A DNA stretch of 62,076 nucleotides from positions 1 through 62,076 of the forward strand of contig NZ_RDQF01000046.1 in the NCBI RefSeq assembly GCF_004114425.1, in the 5' to 3' direction. The notes beneath the pieces were generated by a model. The model saw only the letters and a program-made list of their open reading frames with translations. It was not told the origin of the DNA and searched no databases. The position numbers and the translations under genes were made by a program. This document shows, piece by piece, positions 50,896 through 60,100 of this stretch; the stretch's first letter is position 1, and each line of letters starts with the position of its first letter. The stretch is from Bradyrhizobium vignae (GTDB lineage Bacteria; Pseudomonadota; Alphaproteobacteria; Rhizobiales; Xanthobacteraceae).

Positions 50896-51339
50896 ATGAG
50901 ACACAAAGTTCTGAGCAAGAACGGAGCCCAGCGGACCTTGGCCTTGGTGCTCGAGACCGGCGAAGAAGCGATGAGCTGCCTGTCGTCCTTCGCGATGGAG
51001 CAACGGATAGCGGCGGCACAGATCACCGGAATCGGAGCCTTCAGCGAGGTCGTCCTGAAGTACTTCGACTGGGAAAGGAAGGAGTACTTGGACAACCGTG
51101 TGGGCGAACAGGTTGAGATCGCTTCTCTAATCGGCGATGTCGCCCTTGATCCCTCGGGCGAGCCTTCCGTTCACGTTCATCTGGTGGTCGGCAGGCGTGA
51201 CGGGACTGCACTTGCCGGACATTTGGGGTCGGGCGTGGTGCGCCCGACGCTCGAGATCATCATGGAGGAAAGTCCGACACATCTGCGAAAGAGGCACGAT
51301 CCAGAGAGCGGATTAGCCCTGATCAGGCTGGAGAAGTAA
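50896..51339 (+). CDS. PPC/DUF296-domain protein (AHL-type DNA-binding-like)
   Basis: A 147-residue single-domain protein of the PPC (DUF296) family. Seen: LVLETGEEAMSCLSSFAMEQ, ITGIGAFSEVVLKYFDWERK, SVHVHLVVGRRDGTALAGHL and PTLEIIMEE; the HVHLV...GHL histidines are conserved and may bind metal. In plants the domain accompanies AT-hooks, absent here; bacterial members are trimeric proteins of unclear function. AGAGG gives 6 bp spacing to this ATG; an ATG 6 bp earlier overlaps the GMC stop. Confidence 0.88.
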   Translation: MRHKVLSKNGAQRTLALVLETGEEAMSCLSSFAMEQRIAAAQITGIGAFSEVVLKYFDWERKEYLDNRVGEQVEIASLIGDVALDPSGEPSVHVHLVVGRRDGTALAGHLGSGVVRPTLEIIMEESPTHLRKRHDPESGLALIRLEK

Positions 51340-51340
51340 G

Positions 51341-51748
51341 ATGCGAAAGATTGGCTGCACGGTCTGGGCCATCCCGGAAGGCTACATTCCCGGCAGCAGC
51401 GTCAGCGACGCGCATGATCTCGTCTCCCACGAAGCGGCGTGCTTCCTGAACCCGGGGGACCGGGACGTCGAGGTGAAGATCACCTTGTTCTTCGAGGCGC
51501 GCGAGCCGGTCGGTCCATATCTGGTCACGGTACCTGCCAAACGCACTCTCCACATGCGTTTCAACGATCTGACTGATCCGGCGCCAGTGCCGCGCGACAC
51601 GAGCTATGCTTCCCTCATCGAGGCGAGCGCGCCCGTGGTCGTTCAACATACGAGGCTCGATTCCCGCCAGCCCGCGATGGCGCTGCTTACGACCATCGCA
51701 TTTCCTGCCGCCCAGACATCGACCAGCACAGAGGGAGCCCAGGCATGA
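51341..51748 (+). CDS. Sensory rhodopsin transducer-like protein (ASRT family)
   Basis: A 135-residue beta-rich protein resembling the Anabaena sensory rhodopsin transducer family. Seen: the N-terminal GCTVWAIPEGYIPG, SHEAACFLNPGDRDVEVKIT, FFEAREPVGPY, RTLHMRFNDL and PVVVQHTRLDSRQP, followed by a tail to residue 135. The family forms tetramers and includes sugar-binding and DNA-binding suggestions. No rhodopsin gene lies in the window. It starts 1 bp after the PPC gene and overlaps the SDR gene by ATGA. Confidence 0.85.
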   Translation: MRKIGCTVWAIPEGYIPGSSVSDAHDLVSHEAACFLNPGDRDVEVKITLFFEAREPVGPYLVTVPAKRTLHMRFNDLTDPAPVPRDTSYASLIEASAPVVVQHTRLDSRQPAMALLTTIAFPAAQTSTSTEGAQA

Positions 51749-52815
51749 ATGACTTGCCGGTCAAGCCGACCAAGGTGGTCGTGATCACCGGAGCGTCCGC
51801 AGGTGTTGGCCGTGCGGTCGCCCATCGATTCGCGCAGGCAGGCTTCTCCATGGGGCTCATCGCCCGCGACGCGGGGGCTCTCGAGGAGGTGCGAGACGAG
51901 GTCGAAAAGCTCGGAGGGACGGCAATCGTACTCGCCCTTGATGTGGCCGATGCGTGTTCGGTGTTTGCCGCTGCCGACCGCGTGGCCGGGATTTTCGGAC
52001 ATATCGACGTGTGGGTGAACGACGCAATGGTGACCGTCTTTTCGCCGACGTGGAAGATGACGCCGGAAGAATTCCGACGAGTGACGGAGGTCACTTACCT
52101 CGGCTTCGTTCACGGCACGATGGCGGCGCTCCGCCACATGCGGCCGGCCAATCGAGGATCGATCATCCAGATCGGATCGGCGCTGTCGTATCGCGGCATC
52201 CCGCTGCAGTCCGCTTACTGTGGAGCAAAGCATGCAATCAGAGGCTTCACGGATTCGCTTCGTGCCGAACTGATCCACGAACGAAGCCGGATCACGCTCA
52301 CAATGCTGCAGCTCCCCGCCGTCAACACCCCCCAGTTCGACTGGGCGAGAGCGCACATAGCGCGAGCTCCAAGGCCTGTCGCCCCGGTGATCGAGCCGGA
52401 AACCATCGCGGAGGCCGTCTTCCAGGCGGCTTGCAAGCCGGCCCGCGAGTATTGGATCGGCTTGAGCACCCTGAAGGTCATTCTCGGCAATATGCTCGTG
52501 CCGGGGTTGCTGGATCGATATCTGGCCAAGGTTTGTGTCGATGGCCAGCAAACCGACGATCCTATCGGTCCCGATCGCGCCGACAATCTCTACGAGCCAG
52601 TGCATTCGCTTCACCGCACGCGCGGAAGCTTCAGCGCTGAATCCGCGTCCTCTGCCACAATGTCCTTCGGCACGCTCGATCGATGGGTGCCGTACGCGGC
52701 CACGTTGTTGGCAGGAACACTGCTTGGGGGGCTGTTGGTCTGGAGAACGAAGCTCAGCGGCCCGAGCGCAGCTCGTTTGCAACAGCGGCGCAGCAACGGG
52801 CTGGAGGCGCGCTGA
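51745..52815 (+). CDS. SDR-family oxidoreductase with C-terminal extension and membrane helix
   Basis: A 356-residue short-chain dehydrogenase. VITGASAGVGRAVAHRFA (cofactor motif), NDAMVTVFSP in place of the usual NNAG, IQIGSALSYRGIPLQSAYCGAKHA (Ser, Tyr, Lys catalytic residues). The C-terminal 80 residues extend past the SDR fold and include a hydrophobic stretch (VPYAATLLAGTLLGGLLVW), so it may be membrane-tethered. Similar long SDRs are common in Rhizobiales. Substrate unknown; it may supply or use the substrate of the dehydrogenase system. Confidence 0.88.
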   Translation: MNDLPVKPTKVVVITGASAGVGRAVAHRFAQAGFSMGLIARDAGALEEVRDEVEKLGGTAIVLALDVADACSVFAAADRVAGIFGHIDVWVNDAMVTVFSPTWKMTPEEFRRVTEVTYLGFVHGTMAALRHMRPANRGSIIQIGSALSYRGIPLQSAYCGAKHAIRGFTDSLRAELIHERSRITLTMLQLPAVNTPQFDWARAHIARAPRPVAPVIEPETIAEAVFQAACKPAREYWIGLSTLKVILGNMLVPGLLDRYLAKVCVDGQQTDDPIGPDRADNLYEPVHSLHRTRGSFSAESASSATMSFGTLDRWVPYAATLLAGTLLGGLLVWRTKLSGPSAARLQQRRSNGLEAR

Positions 52816-52817
52816 TC

Positions 52818-54629
52818 GTGCCCAGATTGATCGAAGACTACGGGATGATCGGAGATGGCCAGACCGCCGCGCTCGTCGATCGCAAAGGTTCGATAGATTG
52901 GTTGTGCTGGCCTCGATTCGATTCCGATGCTTGTTTTGCTTCACTGTTGGGTACCTCCGCGAATGGTCGCTGGAAGGTGGCGCCAAGCACGTCGTATCGC
53001 TGTAGCTGTCGCCGCTATCAGGCCGATACCCTCATCCTTGAGACCGAACTCGATACGTCTTCGGGATGCATCAGGCTGGTGGACTTCATGCCTGTCCACG
53101 ATGGGGCTTGCGCCGTCATAAGAGTGGTGCAGGGCCTTCGAGGGAAGGTGCAAGTCCGAAGCGAGCTGGATCTTCGCTTCGACTACGGATCGTTGCGGCC
53201 CGCGCTCGAGGTCGAAGACGCGCGAGCGGTCGCGTTCGTCGGACCGGACCTGGTCGTCCTGCATTCACCGACCCCGCTCCGACGCGAGAACTCCAGCGTT
53301 GTGACCGAGCTGGAGGTGAACGAGGGACAGCAGGTCGATTTTTGCCTGAGATATGGTCCCTCCAGGACTGATCCGCCGCCCCCATTGGGGGCGAAAAGCA
53401 GCTTGTCGTCAACTCAGCAATACTGGCGCTCCTGGATCCAGCAATTCCGGGTTCAGACGAAATGGCCGGATGCAGTCCGCCGATCTCTGCTGACCTTGAA
53501 GGCTATGATCTTTCGCCGGTCGGGGGGCATCATCGCCGCGCCGACGACTTCTCTTCCGGAGGCCCTGGCTGGCGATATGAATTGGGACTACCGCTATTGC
53601 TGGCTTCGCGACGCGACCTTCACTTTGAGTGCGCTTCTGGACGCCGGCTATCATGAGGAAGCCAAATCCTTTCGGGATTGGCTTCTCAGAGCGGTCGGCG
53701 GCGAGCCGGACAAGATGCGGATCATGTATCGCGTCGACGGTTCAAGACGCCTCGAAGAATGGGTTGCATCGTGGCTGCCGGGATGCAGCTGGGCTGAACC
53801 GGTCCGTATTGGCAACGCTGCCGCCTCTCAGTTCCAGCTCGACGTCTATGGAGAGCTGGTGGATTCCGTTTCCGCGGCTGCGAAGGCAGGGATCAGCCCG
53901 TCCGAGCGGGAGGTCGCGCTGATCACTTCTGTCGTCGAACACGTGGAGCGGGTTTGGGAGCTTCCGGACCACGGGCTATGGGAGCTCAGGGGAAGACCGC
54001 GTCACTACACCTATTCGAAGGTCTCCGCCTGGGCCGCCGTCGATCGCTTCGTTAGGCGGCCAGACCTCCATTCTCTTTTCGACGCAGGTCAGCTCGATCG
54101 GATGCGCGCGCTGAGGGACAGAATGCATCGGGATATCTGCGATCGGGCCTTCGACCCCTCACTCGGCACGTTTGTCGCGTTCTACGGCAGCGAGAAGGTC
54201 GACGCGAGCCTACTGAATCTTCCCCTTGTCGGCTTTCTGCCGGTGACGGATGAACGCGTCCGCGAGACCATCGCGACGATCGAGCGCGAGCTGGTTCAGG
54301 ACGGCTATGTTCACCGCTGGGGGCCGAAGGACGAGGTTAGGGAAGCCGTCTTCCTCGCTTGCAGCGGCTGGCTCGCCGATTGCCAACTGATGCAGGGCAG
54401 GAGGGCCGAGGCCGAGAGGACTTTTCAACGCCTTCTCGATGCAGCGAACGATCTCGGCTTGCTGTCAGAGGAATACGATGTGCATGCGGGACGGCTTGCC
54501 GGCAACTTCCCCCAGGGGCTCAGCCATCTCGCGCTCGTGCGTACGGCCCTCCGCTTCGACGAACGAGCCTCCGATCGGGGAGAGGGGCACGACATCGCGG
54601 CTACGGCCCATCAGGGAGCGGCGGGATAA
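52818..54629 (+). CDS. Glycoside hydrolase family 15 protein (glucoamylase-like)
   Basis: A 603-residue protein counted from a GTG at 52818 with GGAGG upstream. N-terminal beta domain (IEDYGMIGDGQTAALVDRKG, SIDWLCWPRFDSDACFASLL) and a C-terminal alpha/alpha barrel with NWDYRYCWLRDATFTLSALL, HYTYSKVSAWAAVDRF, and the final SEEYDVHAGRLAGNFPQGLS. This is the bacterial GH15 layout, which includes glucoamylase and trehalase. No signal peptide, so it likely acts in the cytoplasm on glucans or trehalose. Last gene of the operon. Confidence 0.9.
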   Translation: MPRLIEDYGMIGDGQTAALVDRKGSIDWLCWPRFDSDACFASLLGTSANGRWKVAPSTSYRCSCRRYQADTLILETELDTSSGCIRLVDFMPVHDGACAVIRVVQGLRGKVQVRSELDLRFDYGSLRPALEVEDARAVAFVGPDLVVLHSPTPLRRENSSVVTELEVNEGQQVDFCLRYGPSRTDPPPPLGAKSSLSSTQQYWRSWIQQFRVQTKWPDAVRRSLLTLKAMIFRRSGGIIAAPTTSLPEALAGDMNWDYRYCWLRDATFTLSALLDAGYHEEAKSFRDWLLRAVGGEPDKMRIMYRVDGSRRLEEWVASWLPGCSWAEPVRIGNAAASQFQLDVYGELVDSVSAAAKAGISPSEREVALITSVVEHVERVWELPDHGLWELRGRPRHYTYSKVSAWAAVDRFVRRPDLHSLFDAGQLDRMRALRDRMHRDICDRAFDPSLGTFVAFYGSEKVDASLLNLPLVGFLPVTDERVRETIATIERELVQDGYVHRWGPKDEVREAVFLACSGWLADCQLMQGRRAEAERTFQRLLDAANDLGLLSEEYDVHAGRLAGNFPQGLSHLALVRTALRFDERASDRGEGHDIAATAHQGAAG

Positions 54630-54736
54630 CAAGCCCAGCAGGACACCGACCAAACTTAATCGACCAAGCTTCACCCTATGGCTCCTTCACCTCTCGCCGG
54701 GAGCACCGGCCGACGCGTGCTATCTCGGCCGACATT

Positions 54737-54761
54737 GGAACTTGCTGCATCCCGTTCTGTT
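54737..54761 (+). promoter_or_regulatory. Imperfect EcfG-like promoter before the Crp/Fnr gene
   Basis: GGAAC, 16 bp, TGTT: one mismatch in the -10 element. It ends 33 bp before the ATG at 54794, the same geometry as the two perfect sites in the window. Weak on its own. Confidence 0.3.
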
Positions 54762-54793
54762 TGGATTCCCGACCTGGTCGTGGAACAGGGGAG

Positions 54794-55546
54794 ATGATTG
54801 GCGATACTCAAAGTTCAATTCGGGGGGGCGCGGTCCGCAATCGGCTTCTACGGCTCATTCCAAATCACGAGCTGTCGGAAGTGCTGACCAGATCAGACTC
54901 GGTGCGGATCTTGCCCCGCCAGATCCTGCATCATTGGCGGTTGCCGATGGATTACGTCTATTTTGTAGAGCACGGATTGGTCTCGGTTTCCGCACGGGTA
55001 GATCAGGATCGTTTCATCGAGGCTTGGCTGATCGGCTCGGAGGGGATGATCGGCGCCCCTCTGGTTTTGACCGAGATTGATCAAACCCCTCCCCACCGCA
55101 GAGTCGTGCAAGTTGCCGGAACCGCCATACGGATGTCGGCACGTGAATTTCTTTCCATTTTGCCACAGCTCCCCACCCTAAGGAGGGTTCTTCTCAGATA
55201 TATTGACGTGGTGTTGCTGCAGACCTCGCAATCGGGCGTTTGCAATGCCGTGCACCCCGTCAAGCAGCGGTTGGCGCGATGGCTTCTTGTGGCCAGCAGC
55301 GCTCTCGAGGAAGACAAGTTGCCGCTCACCCACGAAGTCTTAGGTCATCTTCTTGGGGTTCGACGGGCCAGCGTGACGGAGTGCCTTGAGGCGCTCGAGA
55401 AAGATGGGTTGATCCGCAGTTCGCGCGGGCTTGTGTGCATCCTCAACTTTCACGCGCTGCGGCAAGTCTCCTGCACGTGTTTTGACACGATCGCGAGGGA
55501 ATATCGAAGACAGTTGAATCCGGATGAGGGTATTACAACCGCTTAA
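54794..55546 (+). CDS. Crp/Fnr-family transcriptional regulator
   Basis: A 250-residue regulator with an N-terminal cyclic-nucleotide-binding-like beta domain (YFVEHGLVSVSARVDQDRFI) and a C-terminal winged HTH: LTHEVLGHLLGVRRASVTEC with LEALEKDGLIRSSRG. Cysteines occur near the C-terminus (CTCFD) but the N-terminal Fe-S cysteines of FNR are absent. Similar Bradyrhizobium proteins are widespread stand-alone regulators. It follows the GH15 gene after 164 bp and may control that operon. Confidence 0.9.
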   Translation: MIGDTQSSIRGGAVRNRLLRLIPNHELSEVLTRSDSVRILPRQILHHWRLPMDYVYFVEHGLVSVSARVDQDRFIEAWLIGSEGMIGAPLVLTEIDQTPPHRRVVQVAGTAIRMSAREFLSILPQLPTLRRVLLRYIDVVLLQTSQSGVCNAVHPVKQRLARWLLVASSALEEDKLPLTHEVLGHLLGVRRASVTECLEALEKDGLIRSSRGLVCILNFHALRQVSCTCFDTIAREYRRQLNPDEGITTA

Positions 55547-55658
55547 GCGGCCTCTCCATAGCGCCTATTCTCGGCGACCGGTTCGTCGTCGGTCCTTAAG
55601 TCAAAGTTTGATCTCGCAAATGTGCAGCCGGGCACCGGCGCATCGGGCCAGGATGCTC

Positions 55659-55679
55659 AAGCGCCCTGCAGGGGCTTTT
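55659..55679 (+). terminator. Possible intrinsic terminator after the Crp/Fnr gene
   Basis: AGCGCCCTGCAGGGGCTTTT can form a short GC-rich hairpin (AGC-CCC with GGG-GCT, one bulged G) followed by four Ts, about 115 bp past the stop codon. Stability is modest. Confidence 0.35.
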
Positions 55680-55798
55680 CAACTCGCTGTTCCGGATGCA
55701 TTGCCCCTTGGCCAGAGGAGGAGGGTTGGCGGCGGCTGCGATCTAAGGCCGGTAGCGCAAGGCATCGGTGGAAGCCGCCCTGCAATCACGTGGTTTAG

Positions 55799-56644
55799 CT
55801 ATTTGACGGCGCCTCCGGTGATGCCAGCGATGAAGCGATCAAGGAAGAGATTATAGGCGATCGCCACTGGAACGGCCGCGATCAAGGCGCCGGCCATGAT
55901 CTCACCCCAGAAGAACACGTCGCCGCGGATCAGGTCGGTCGATACGCCCAGCGTGATCGGCTTTTGGTCGGACGACGAGATGAATGTCAGGGCGTAAACG
56001 AACTCCTGCAGGGTCAGGGTGAACGTGAAGATCACCACCGTCAGGATCGCGGGGAGCGACAGGGGGACCGCCATCTTGATGAAAGCGCAAAACACGCTGC
56101 AGCCGTCGACAATGGCGGCTTCCTCGATCTCGATCGGCAGCGCCTTGAAGAAGCCCATCAGCAGCCAGGAGCAGAATGGGATAGTGAAGGTCGGGTAGAC
56201 CAGCACCAGCGACCACATCGAGTTTTGCAGGCCGAGCTCGGTGACGATCCGGGACAGTGGCAGGAACAACAGCGTCGGCGGCACCAGGTAGGTCAGGAAG
56301 ATCGCGATCCCGAGCGCTTCGCCCTTGCGGCTGGTCATGCGGGCCAGGCTGTAACCGGCCGGAACCGCGGTCACGAGCGTGATTGCGGTGACGCAGACGC
56401 CGATGATCAGCGAATTTGACAGCCAGCGCGCGAACAGGGTCTCCTTGAACAAGTACCGGATGTGTTCGAGAGTCGGTGGCTCATTAAACCAGAACGGAAT
56501 GTTGGTGATGTCGTAAAGGTCGCTGTTCTGTTTGAACGCCGTGATCGCCATCCAGTAGAACGGAAACGCGGCCAGGATCACGAAGAACGCGACGCCGAGA
56601 GAAAACCCGGTTACGCGGAGCGAGCGGGCAAGAGGCTCGGGCAT
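55799..56644 (-). CDS. ABC transporter permease, CUT1 sugar type (MalG-like)
   Basis: A 281-residue permease with six helices and the EAA loop typical of binding-protein-dependent importers (EIEEAAIVDGCSVFCAFIKM, then AVPLSLPAIL). SLARMTSRKGEALGIAIFLT and TTYVLPP-like LTYLVPPTLLFLP also match MalG relatives. Its start lies 1 bp after the stop of the MalF-like gene. It is the second inner-membrane subunit of the transporter. Confidence 0.93.
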   Translation of the reverse strand: MPEPLARSLRVTGFSLGVAFFVILAAFPFYWMAITAFKQNSDLYDITNIPFWFNEPPTLEHIRYLFKETLFARWLSNSLIIGVCVTAITLVTAVPAGYSLARMTSRKGEALGIAIFLTYLVPPTLLFLPLSRIVTELGLQNSMWSLVLVYPTFTIPFCSWLLMGFFKALPIEIEEAAIVDGCSVFCAFIKMAVPLSLPAILTVVIFTFTLTLQEFVYALTFISSSDQKPITLGVSTDLIRGDVFFWGEIMAGALIAAVPVAIAYNLFLDRFIAGITGGAVK

Positions 56645-56645
56645 G

Positions 56646-57575
56646 TCAGATCTCCCGGCGACGGATAAAACGCAGCGTGAAGATCACCACGACCAGCAGC
56701 ACCGGCAGCATGAACAGCGAAATCGCCGCGCCGTGCGCCACGTCGCCGGAAACGATACCGGTCTGAAAACCTTCAAAGCCCAGCACCGAGGTCGCGCCGC
56801 CGGGGCCGCCCATGGTCAGCAGGAAGACGATGGAAAGGTCAGTGAAGGTGAATACGATGCCGAAGATCAGGCCGATGGCCACCATCGGCAGGATCATCGG
56901 CAGGATGATCTGGTAGTTGCGACGCCAGAAACCCGCACCGTCGACTGTGGCGGCGTCGATCACGTCCTGCGGAACCGCGGTGATGCCGGCGAGAAAGATC
57001 ACGATGGCGAAGGGAAAGAAGCGCCAGGCGTTGATGATGATAATGCACAACATCGCGAGGTATGGATTGCCGAGCCAGTTCGGCGCCTCCTCGCGCGTCA
57101 CGAGACCGGCCGCAATCATGGTCCAGTTGATCACGCTGTAAAGCGAATCGAACATCCATTGCCAGGCAATGGTAGCCAGCGCGACCGGCACCGCAAAAGG
57201 CAGGATGATCAGCGCTCGCACGATCTTGCGGCCGGGGAAGGGTTGCAACAGCAGGAAGGCCCCGAACTTTCCGAGCACGAGGCCGAGCAGCTGCGAGCCG
57301 AACGTAAAGACGAAGGTGTTGCGCAGCGTGTCGAGGAAAGTTGGATTCTGCAGGATCTGCTCGAAATTGGCCAGGCCGACAAACTTCCAGGTTGGGTTGT
57401 AAATCGTGTAGGCGCTGAGCGAGTAAAAGACCGCGAGGAGGAGCGGCAGCCCGACCAATAGCAGGACGTAGAGGATCGCCGGCGCGACCATGACCGTTTC
57501 GAGCACATCGCGTCGATCCAGGACAAAGCGAAATCGTGAGATCGGCTTGGCAACAGGTTCTGCGATGACAGCCAT
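56646..57575 (-). CDS. ABC transporter permease, CUT1 sugar type (MalF-like)
   Basis: A 309-residue six-helix permease. Seen: VMVAPAILYVLLLVGLPLLL as the first helix, ARALIILPFAVPVALATIAW-like RALIILPFAVPVALATIAWQ, VPQDVIDAATVDGAGFWRRN with the EAA motif near IILPMILPMVAIGL. Pairs with the MalG-like subunit and with the ATPase encoded 16 bp upstream. Confidence 0.93.
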   Translation of the reverse strand: MAVIAEPVAKPISRFRFVLDRRDVLETVMVAPAILYVLLLVGLPLLLAVFYSLSAYTIYNPTWKFVGLANFEQILQNPTFLDTLRNTFVFTFGSQLLGLVLGKFGAFLLLQPFPGRKIVRALIILPFAVPVALATIAWQWMFDSLYSVINWTMIAAGLVTREEAPNWLGNPYLAMLCIIIINAWRFFPFAIVIFLAGITAVPQDVIDAATVDGAGFWRRNYQIILPMILPMVAIGLIFGIVFTFTDLSIVFLLTMGGPGGATSVLGFEGFQTGIVSGDVAHGAAISLFMLPVLLVVVIFTLRFIRRREI

Positions 57576-57591
57576 CAGTGACTTCCGGCCC

Positions 57592-58620
57592 TCAGTGACG
57601 AGTGCTACGATTGCCGCTGGCCTCGAAGCGGCGCAGCTCGCTGTTTTTCACGGCAAAGCGATGCCACTCGCCGGGGCGAACGCTTCCTTCGGCGACGTGG
57701 GCCGGCGGCAACTTCGCCGTGATCGGCTGCTTCGAATCGAAACCATCCATCACGCCGTAAACGATGCGCTCGGACCCGAGATATTCGGAGCGGTCGACCC
57801 GAAAGGAAAACTCGGTCACCCCGTCGTCTCCGATCATGTCCCTGGGCAGGAAATTCTCCGGCCGGAAGCCTAGATAGCCGCCGCCATTGCAGGTGACGAT
57901 GTTCATCGGCGGTGCGCCGACAAAGGTTGCGACAAAAAGATCGGCGGGATCCTGATAGATCTCGATTGGCGTTCCAACCTGCCGAACCCTTCCATGGTCG
58001 ATGACCGCGATGCGGTCGCCCATACCCATCGCTTCGACCTGGTCGTGGGTCACGTAAATGGTGGTGAGGCCGACGCGCTGCTGAAAATTCTTGATCTCCT
58101 GGCGAGCCGAGGTGCGCAGCTTGGCGTCGAGATTGGACAGTGGCTCGTCGAGCAGAAGCGCGGTCGGTTCGCGAACGAGCGCGCGCGCGAGCGCCACTCG
58201 CTGACGCTCGCCGCCGGAAAGCTGGCGTGGCCGCCGGTCGAGAAGATGGCCGATGCCGAGCAACTGCGCGGCCCACCCGACCTTCTTCTGGATGTCCTGG
58301 GAGGGCATGCGCTGCGTGCGCAGCGGGAAGGCAATGTTGTTGCGGACTGTATAGTGCGGATAGAGGCCGTAGCTTTGGAACATCATCGCAATGCCGCGGG
58401 CGCGGGGCGGGATGTCGTTGACGATATTGCCGCCGATCAGAAGATCGCCGCTGGTCTGTTGCTCGAGGCCGCAGATGATGCGCAAGAGCGTCGTCTTGCC
58501 GCAGCCCGAGGGGCCGAGCAACACCATGAACTCGCCGTCCGGCACCCTCAGCGAGATGCCGTTGACGGCGTTGATTTCGTCGAAGGTCTTGACGATATCC
58601 CTGGTCAGTACGGCTGCCAT
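57592..58620 (-). CDS. ABC transporter ATP-binding protein (MalK/UgpC-like)
   Basis: A 342-residue ATPase. Walker A GPSGCGKTT, Q-loop MFQSYGLYPHYTV, signature LSGGERQRVALARALVREP, Walker B ALLLDEPLSNLD, switch His in YVTHDQVEAMGMGDRIAVI. The C-terminal third is the regulatory/OB-fold (TOBE) domain of the sugar-type MalK group (VGAPPMNIV, LGFRPENF). It energises the two permeases encoded downstream. Confidence 0.94.
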   Translation of the reverse strand: MAAVLTRDIVKTFDEINAVNGISLRVPDGEFMVLLGPSGCGKTTLLRIICGLEQQTSGDLLIGGNIVNDIPPRARGIAMMFQSYGLYPHYTVRNNIAFPLRTQRMPSQDIQKKVGWAAQLLGIGHLLDRRPRQLSGGERQRVALARALVREPTALLLDEPLSNLDAKLRTSARQEIKNFQQRVGLTTIYVTHDQVEAMGMGDRIAVIDHGRVRQVGTPIEIYQDPADLFVATFVGAPPMNIVTCNGGGYLGFRPENFLPRDMIGDDGVTEFSFRVDRSEYLGSERIVYGVMDGFDSKQPITAKLPPAHVAEGSVRPGEWHRFAVKNSELRRFEASGNRSTRH

Positions 58621-58753
58621 CGATCCTCCCGAAGTTCATGCATTGCGCCCCGCGATCCGTCGCTGGGACAGGGCGCGTCAGTCGTGTTTGCCAATGAACT
58701 GCAACAGCGGCCGGGTCCCGGAGCGCAAAGTGAGGCTCCGTCCGGACGCCGTC

Positions 58754-60100
58754 TCAGGCCTTCTCGTGCCATTTCTTGAAGATGGCGTCAGACTGTTGGT
58801 GTGCCCATTTCACCGAGTCCTCCGCGGACATCTGGCGGCTCGCCGCCTTAGCCATCATGTCGCAGATGACGAAGTCGTTGTAGACCTCGTCGACGGCAGG
58901 CCAGGATGGGCCGGGATATCCCGGGGAGGCCGACCATTGCTCGGAATCCTGCAGCACCGTAAGTTTGTCTGATGGTGTCGAAGTCGGATCGTTCGAGAGG
59001 ATCGGCATCGGCTTCGGCACGAGGTTTGCGAAGCAGGGGTTATTGTAACCTTCGCTAGCCTTGAATGCCTCCGGCCAATGATCAGCGTAATATTTGAGGA
59101 ACTCGATCGCGCCCTCCTTGTTCTTGGCGAACTTCCAGATGCCGTAGAATTCGGAAGCCCCACCCATGATCTGGCGGACCGGTCCCTTTGGCGGAGCAAT
59201 CACGAACGTGTCGTCGGCCCCCTTCGTGTTTGCCTTCTGGAACGTCCTATAAGCGGAGATCGGATTGACGATCAGAGAGCCGATGCCCGAAACAAGGTAG
59301 CGATTATTGCTGGAGTCGTCCCACGACAGCACTTCCGACGTCATCGCCTCCTTGTACAGCGCAGTTACGTATTTAACGGCTTCGACCGTTTCCTTGCTGT
59401 TGAGCACGACGTTCTTGCCTTCGGCGTCCTGAAGGGCACCGCCAAAGCTCCACAGCAGCCCGCGCCAGGTCGTGTTGGGGTCGTTGCTGTGTCCAAGTGA
59501 AATGCCAACCGGGTGGCCTTTGGCTTTCAGCTTGGCGCCGCCGAGGCGAACATTGTCCCACGTGTCCGGCTTCATCCCGATCTCGTCCCACATGCTCTTG
59601 CGATACATGGCGGGGAAACTGATGTAGAAATCGGGAAATGCAGACCAGGTCTTGTCGTCTTGGTTATAGCCGATCTGCCGGCCGATCGTGCTGACCTTGC
59701 CGTATTTCTTCTCGGTCGCCTCGACGAGGCTCGTCACGTCGACGAGGAATCTGCGGTAAAGATGCGCCCCGCCTGCGCCATTCCAGCCGAACAGATCGTG
59801 ACCTGATTGGGCCGAGGCTTCCGCGGCCGCCCGCGCAGCGACGTTGGCGACCGGGATGTGGTCGACGGCGACTTCGACGTTGTTTTTTGTGCCCCAGTCC
59901 TTTGCGAACTGATCGAACCATTTGTCGTACTCTGGAACGAAATGGCTCCATTGGACGATCGACAGTGTCTTCGTGTCCGCCATTGCGCGGGACACGAATG
60001 GAGTAGAAAGCATCGGGGCCGACCCAGCCGCAATGAGGGTAAGACCTGCCTGCTTTAGAAAGCGGCGCCTTCCAATACGCATTCTGTTGTTCCTATTCAT
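58754..60100 (-). CDS. ABC transporter extracellular solute-binding protein (family 1, Tat-exported)
   Basis: A 448-residue binding protein counted from the ATG at 60100 with GAGGAAGAGCCCAA upstream. Signal peptide with twin-arginine motif (RIGRRRFLKQAGLTLIAAG), then a family 1 (sugar) binding protein: LSIVQWSHFVPEYDKWFDQF, DDKTWSAFPDFYISFPAMYR, and PGYPGPSWPAVDEVYND near the end. Periplasmic receptor of the transporter; ligand likely a sugar, polyol or glycerophospho compound. A gap of 133 bp separates it from the ATPase gene. Confidence 0.92.
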   Translation of the reverse strand: MNRNNRMRIGRRRFLKQAGLTLIAAGSAPMLSTPFVSRAMADTKTLSIVQWSHFVPEYDKWFDQFAKDWGTKNNVEVAVDHIPVANVAARAAAEASAQSGHDLFGWNGAGGAHLYRRFLVDVTSLVEATEKKYGKVSTIGRQIGYNQDDKTWSAFPDFYISFPAMYRKSMWDEIGMKPDTWDNVRLGGAKLKAKGHPVGISLGHSNDPNTTWRGLLWSFGGALQDAEGKNVVLNSKETVEAVKYVTALYKEAMTSEVLSWDDSSNNRYLVSGIGSLIVNPISAYRTFQKANTKGADDTFVIAPPKGPVRQIMGGASEFYGIWKFAKNKEGAIEFLKYYADHWPEAFKASEGYNNPCFANLVPKPMPILSNDPTSTPSDKLTVLQDSEQWSASPGYPGPSWPAVDEVYNDFVICDMMAKAASRQMSAEDSVKWAHQQSDAIFKKWHEKA

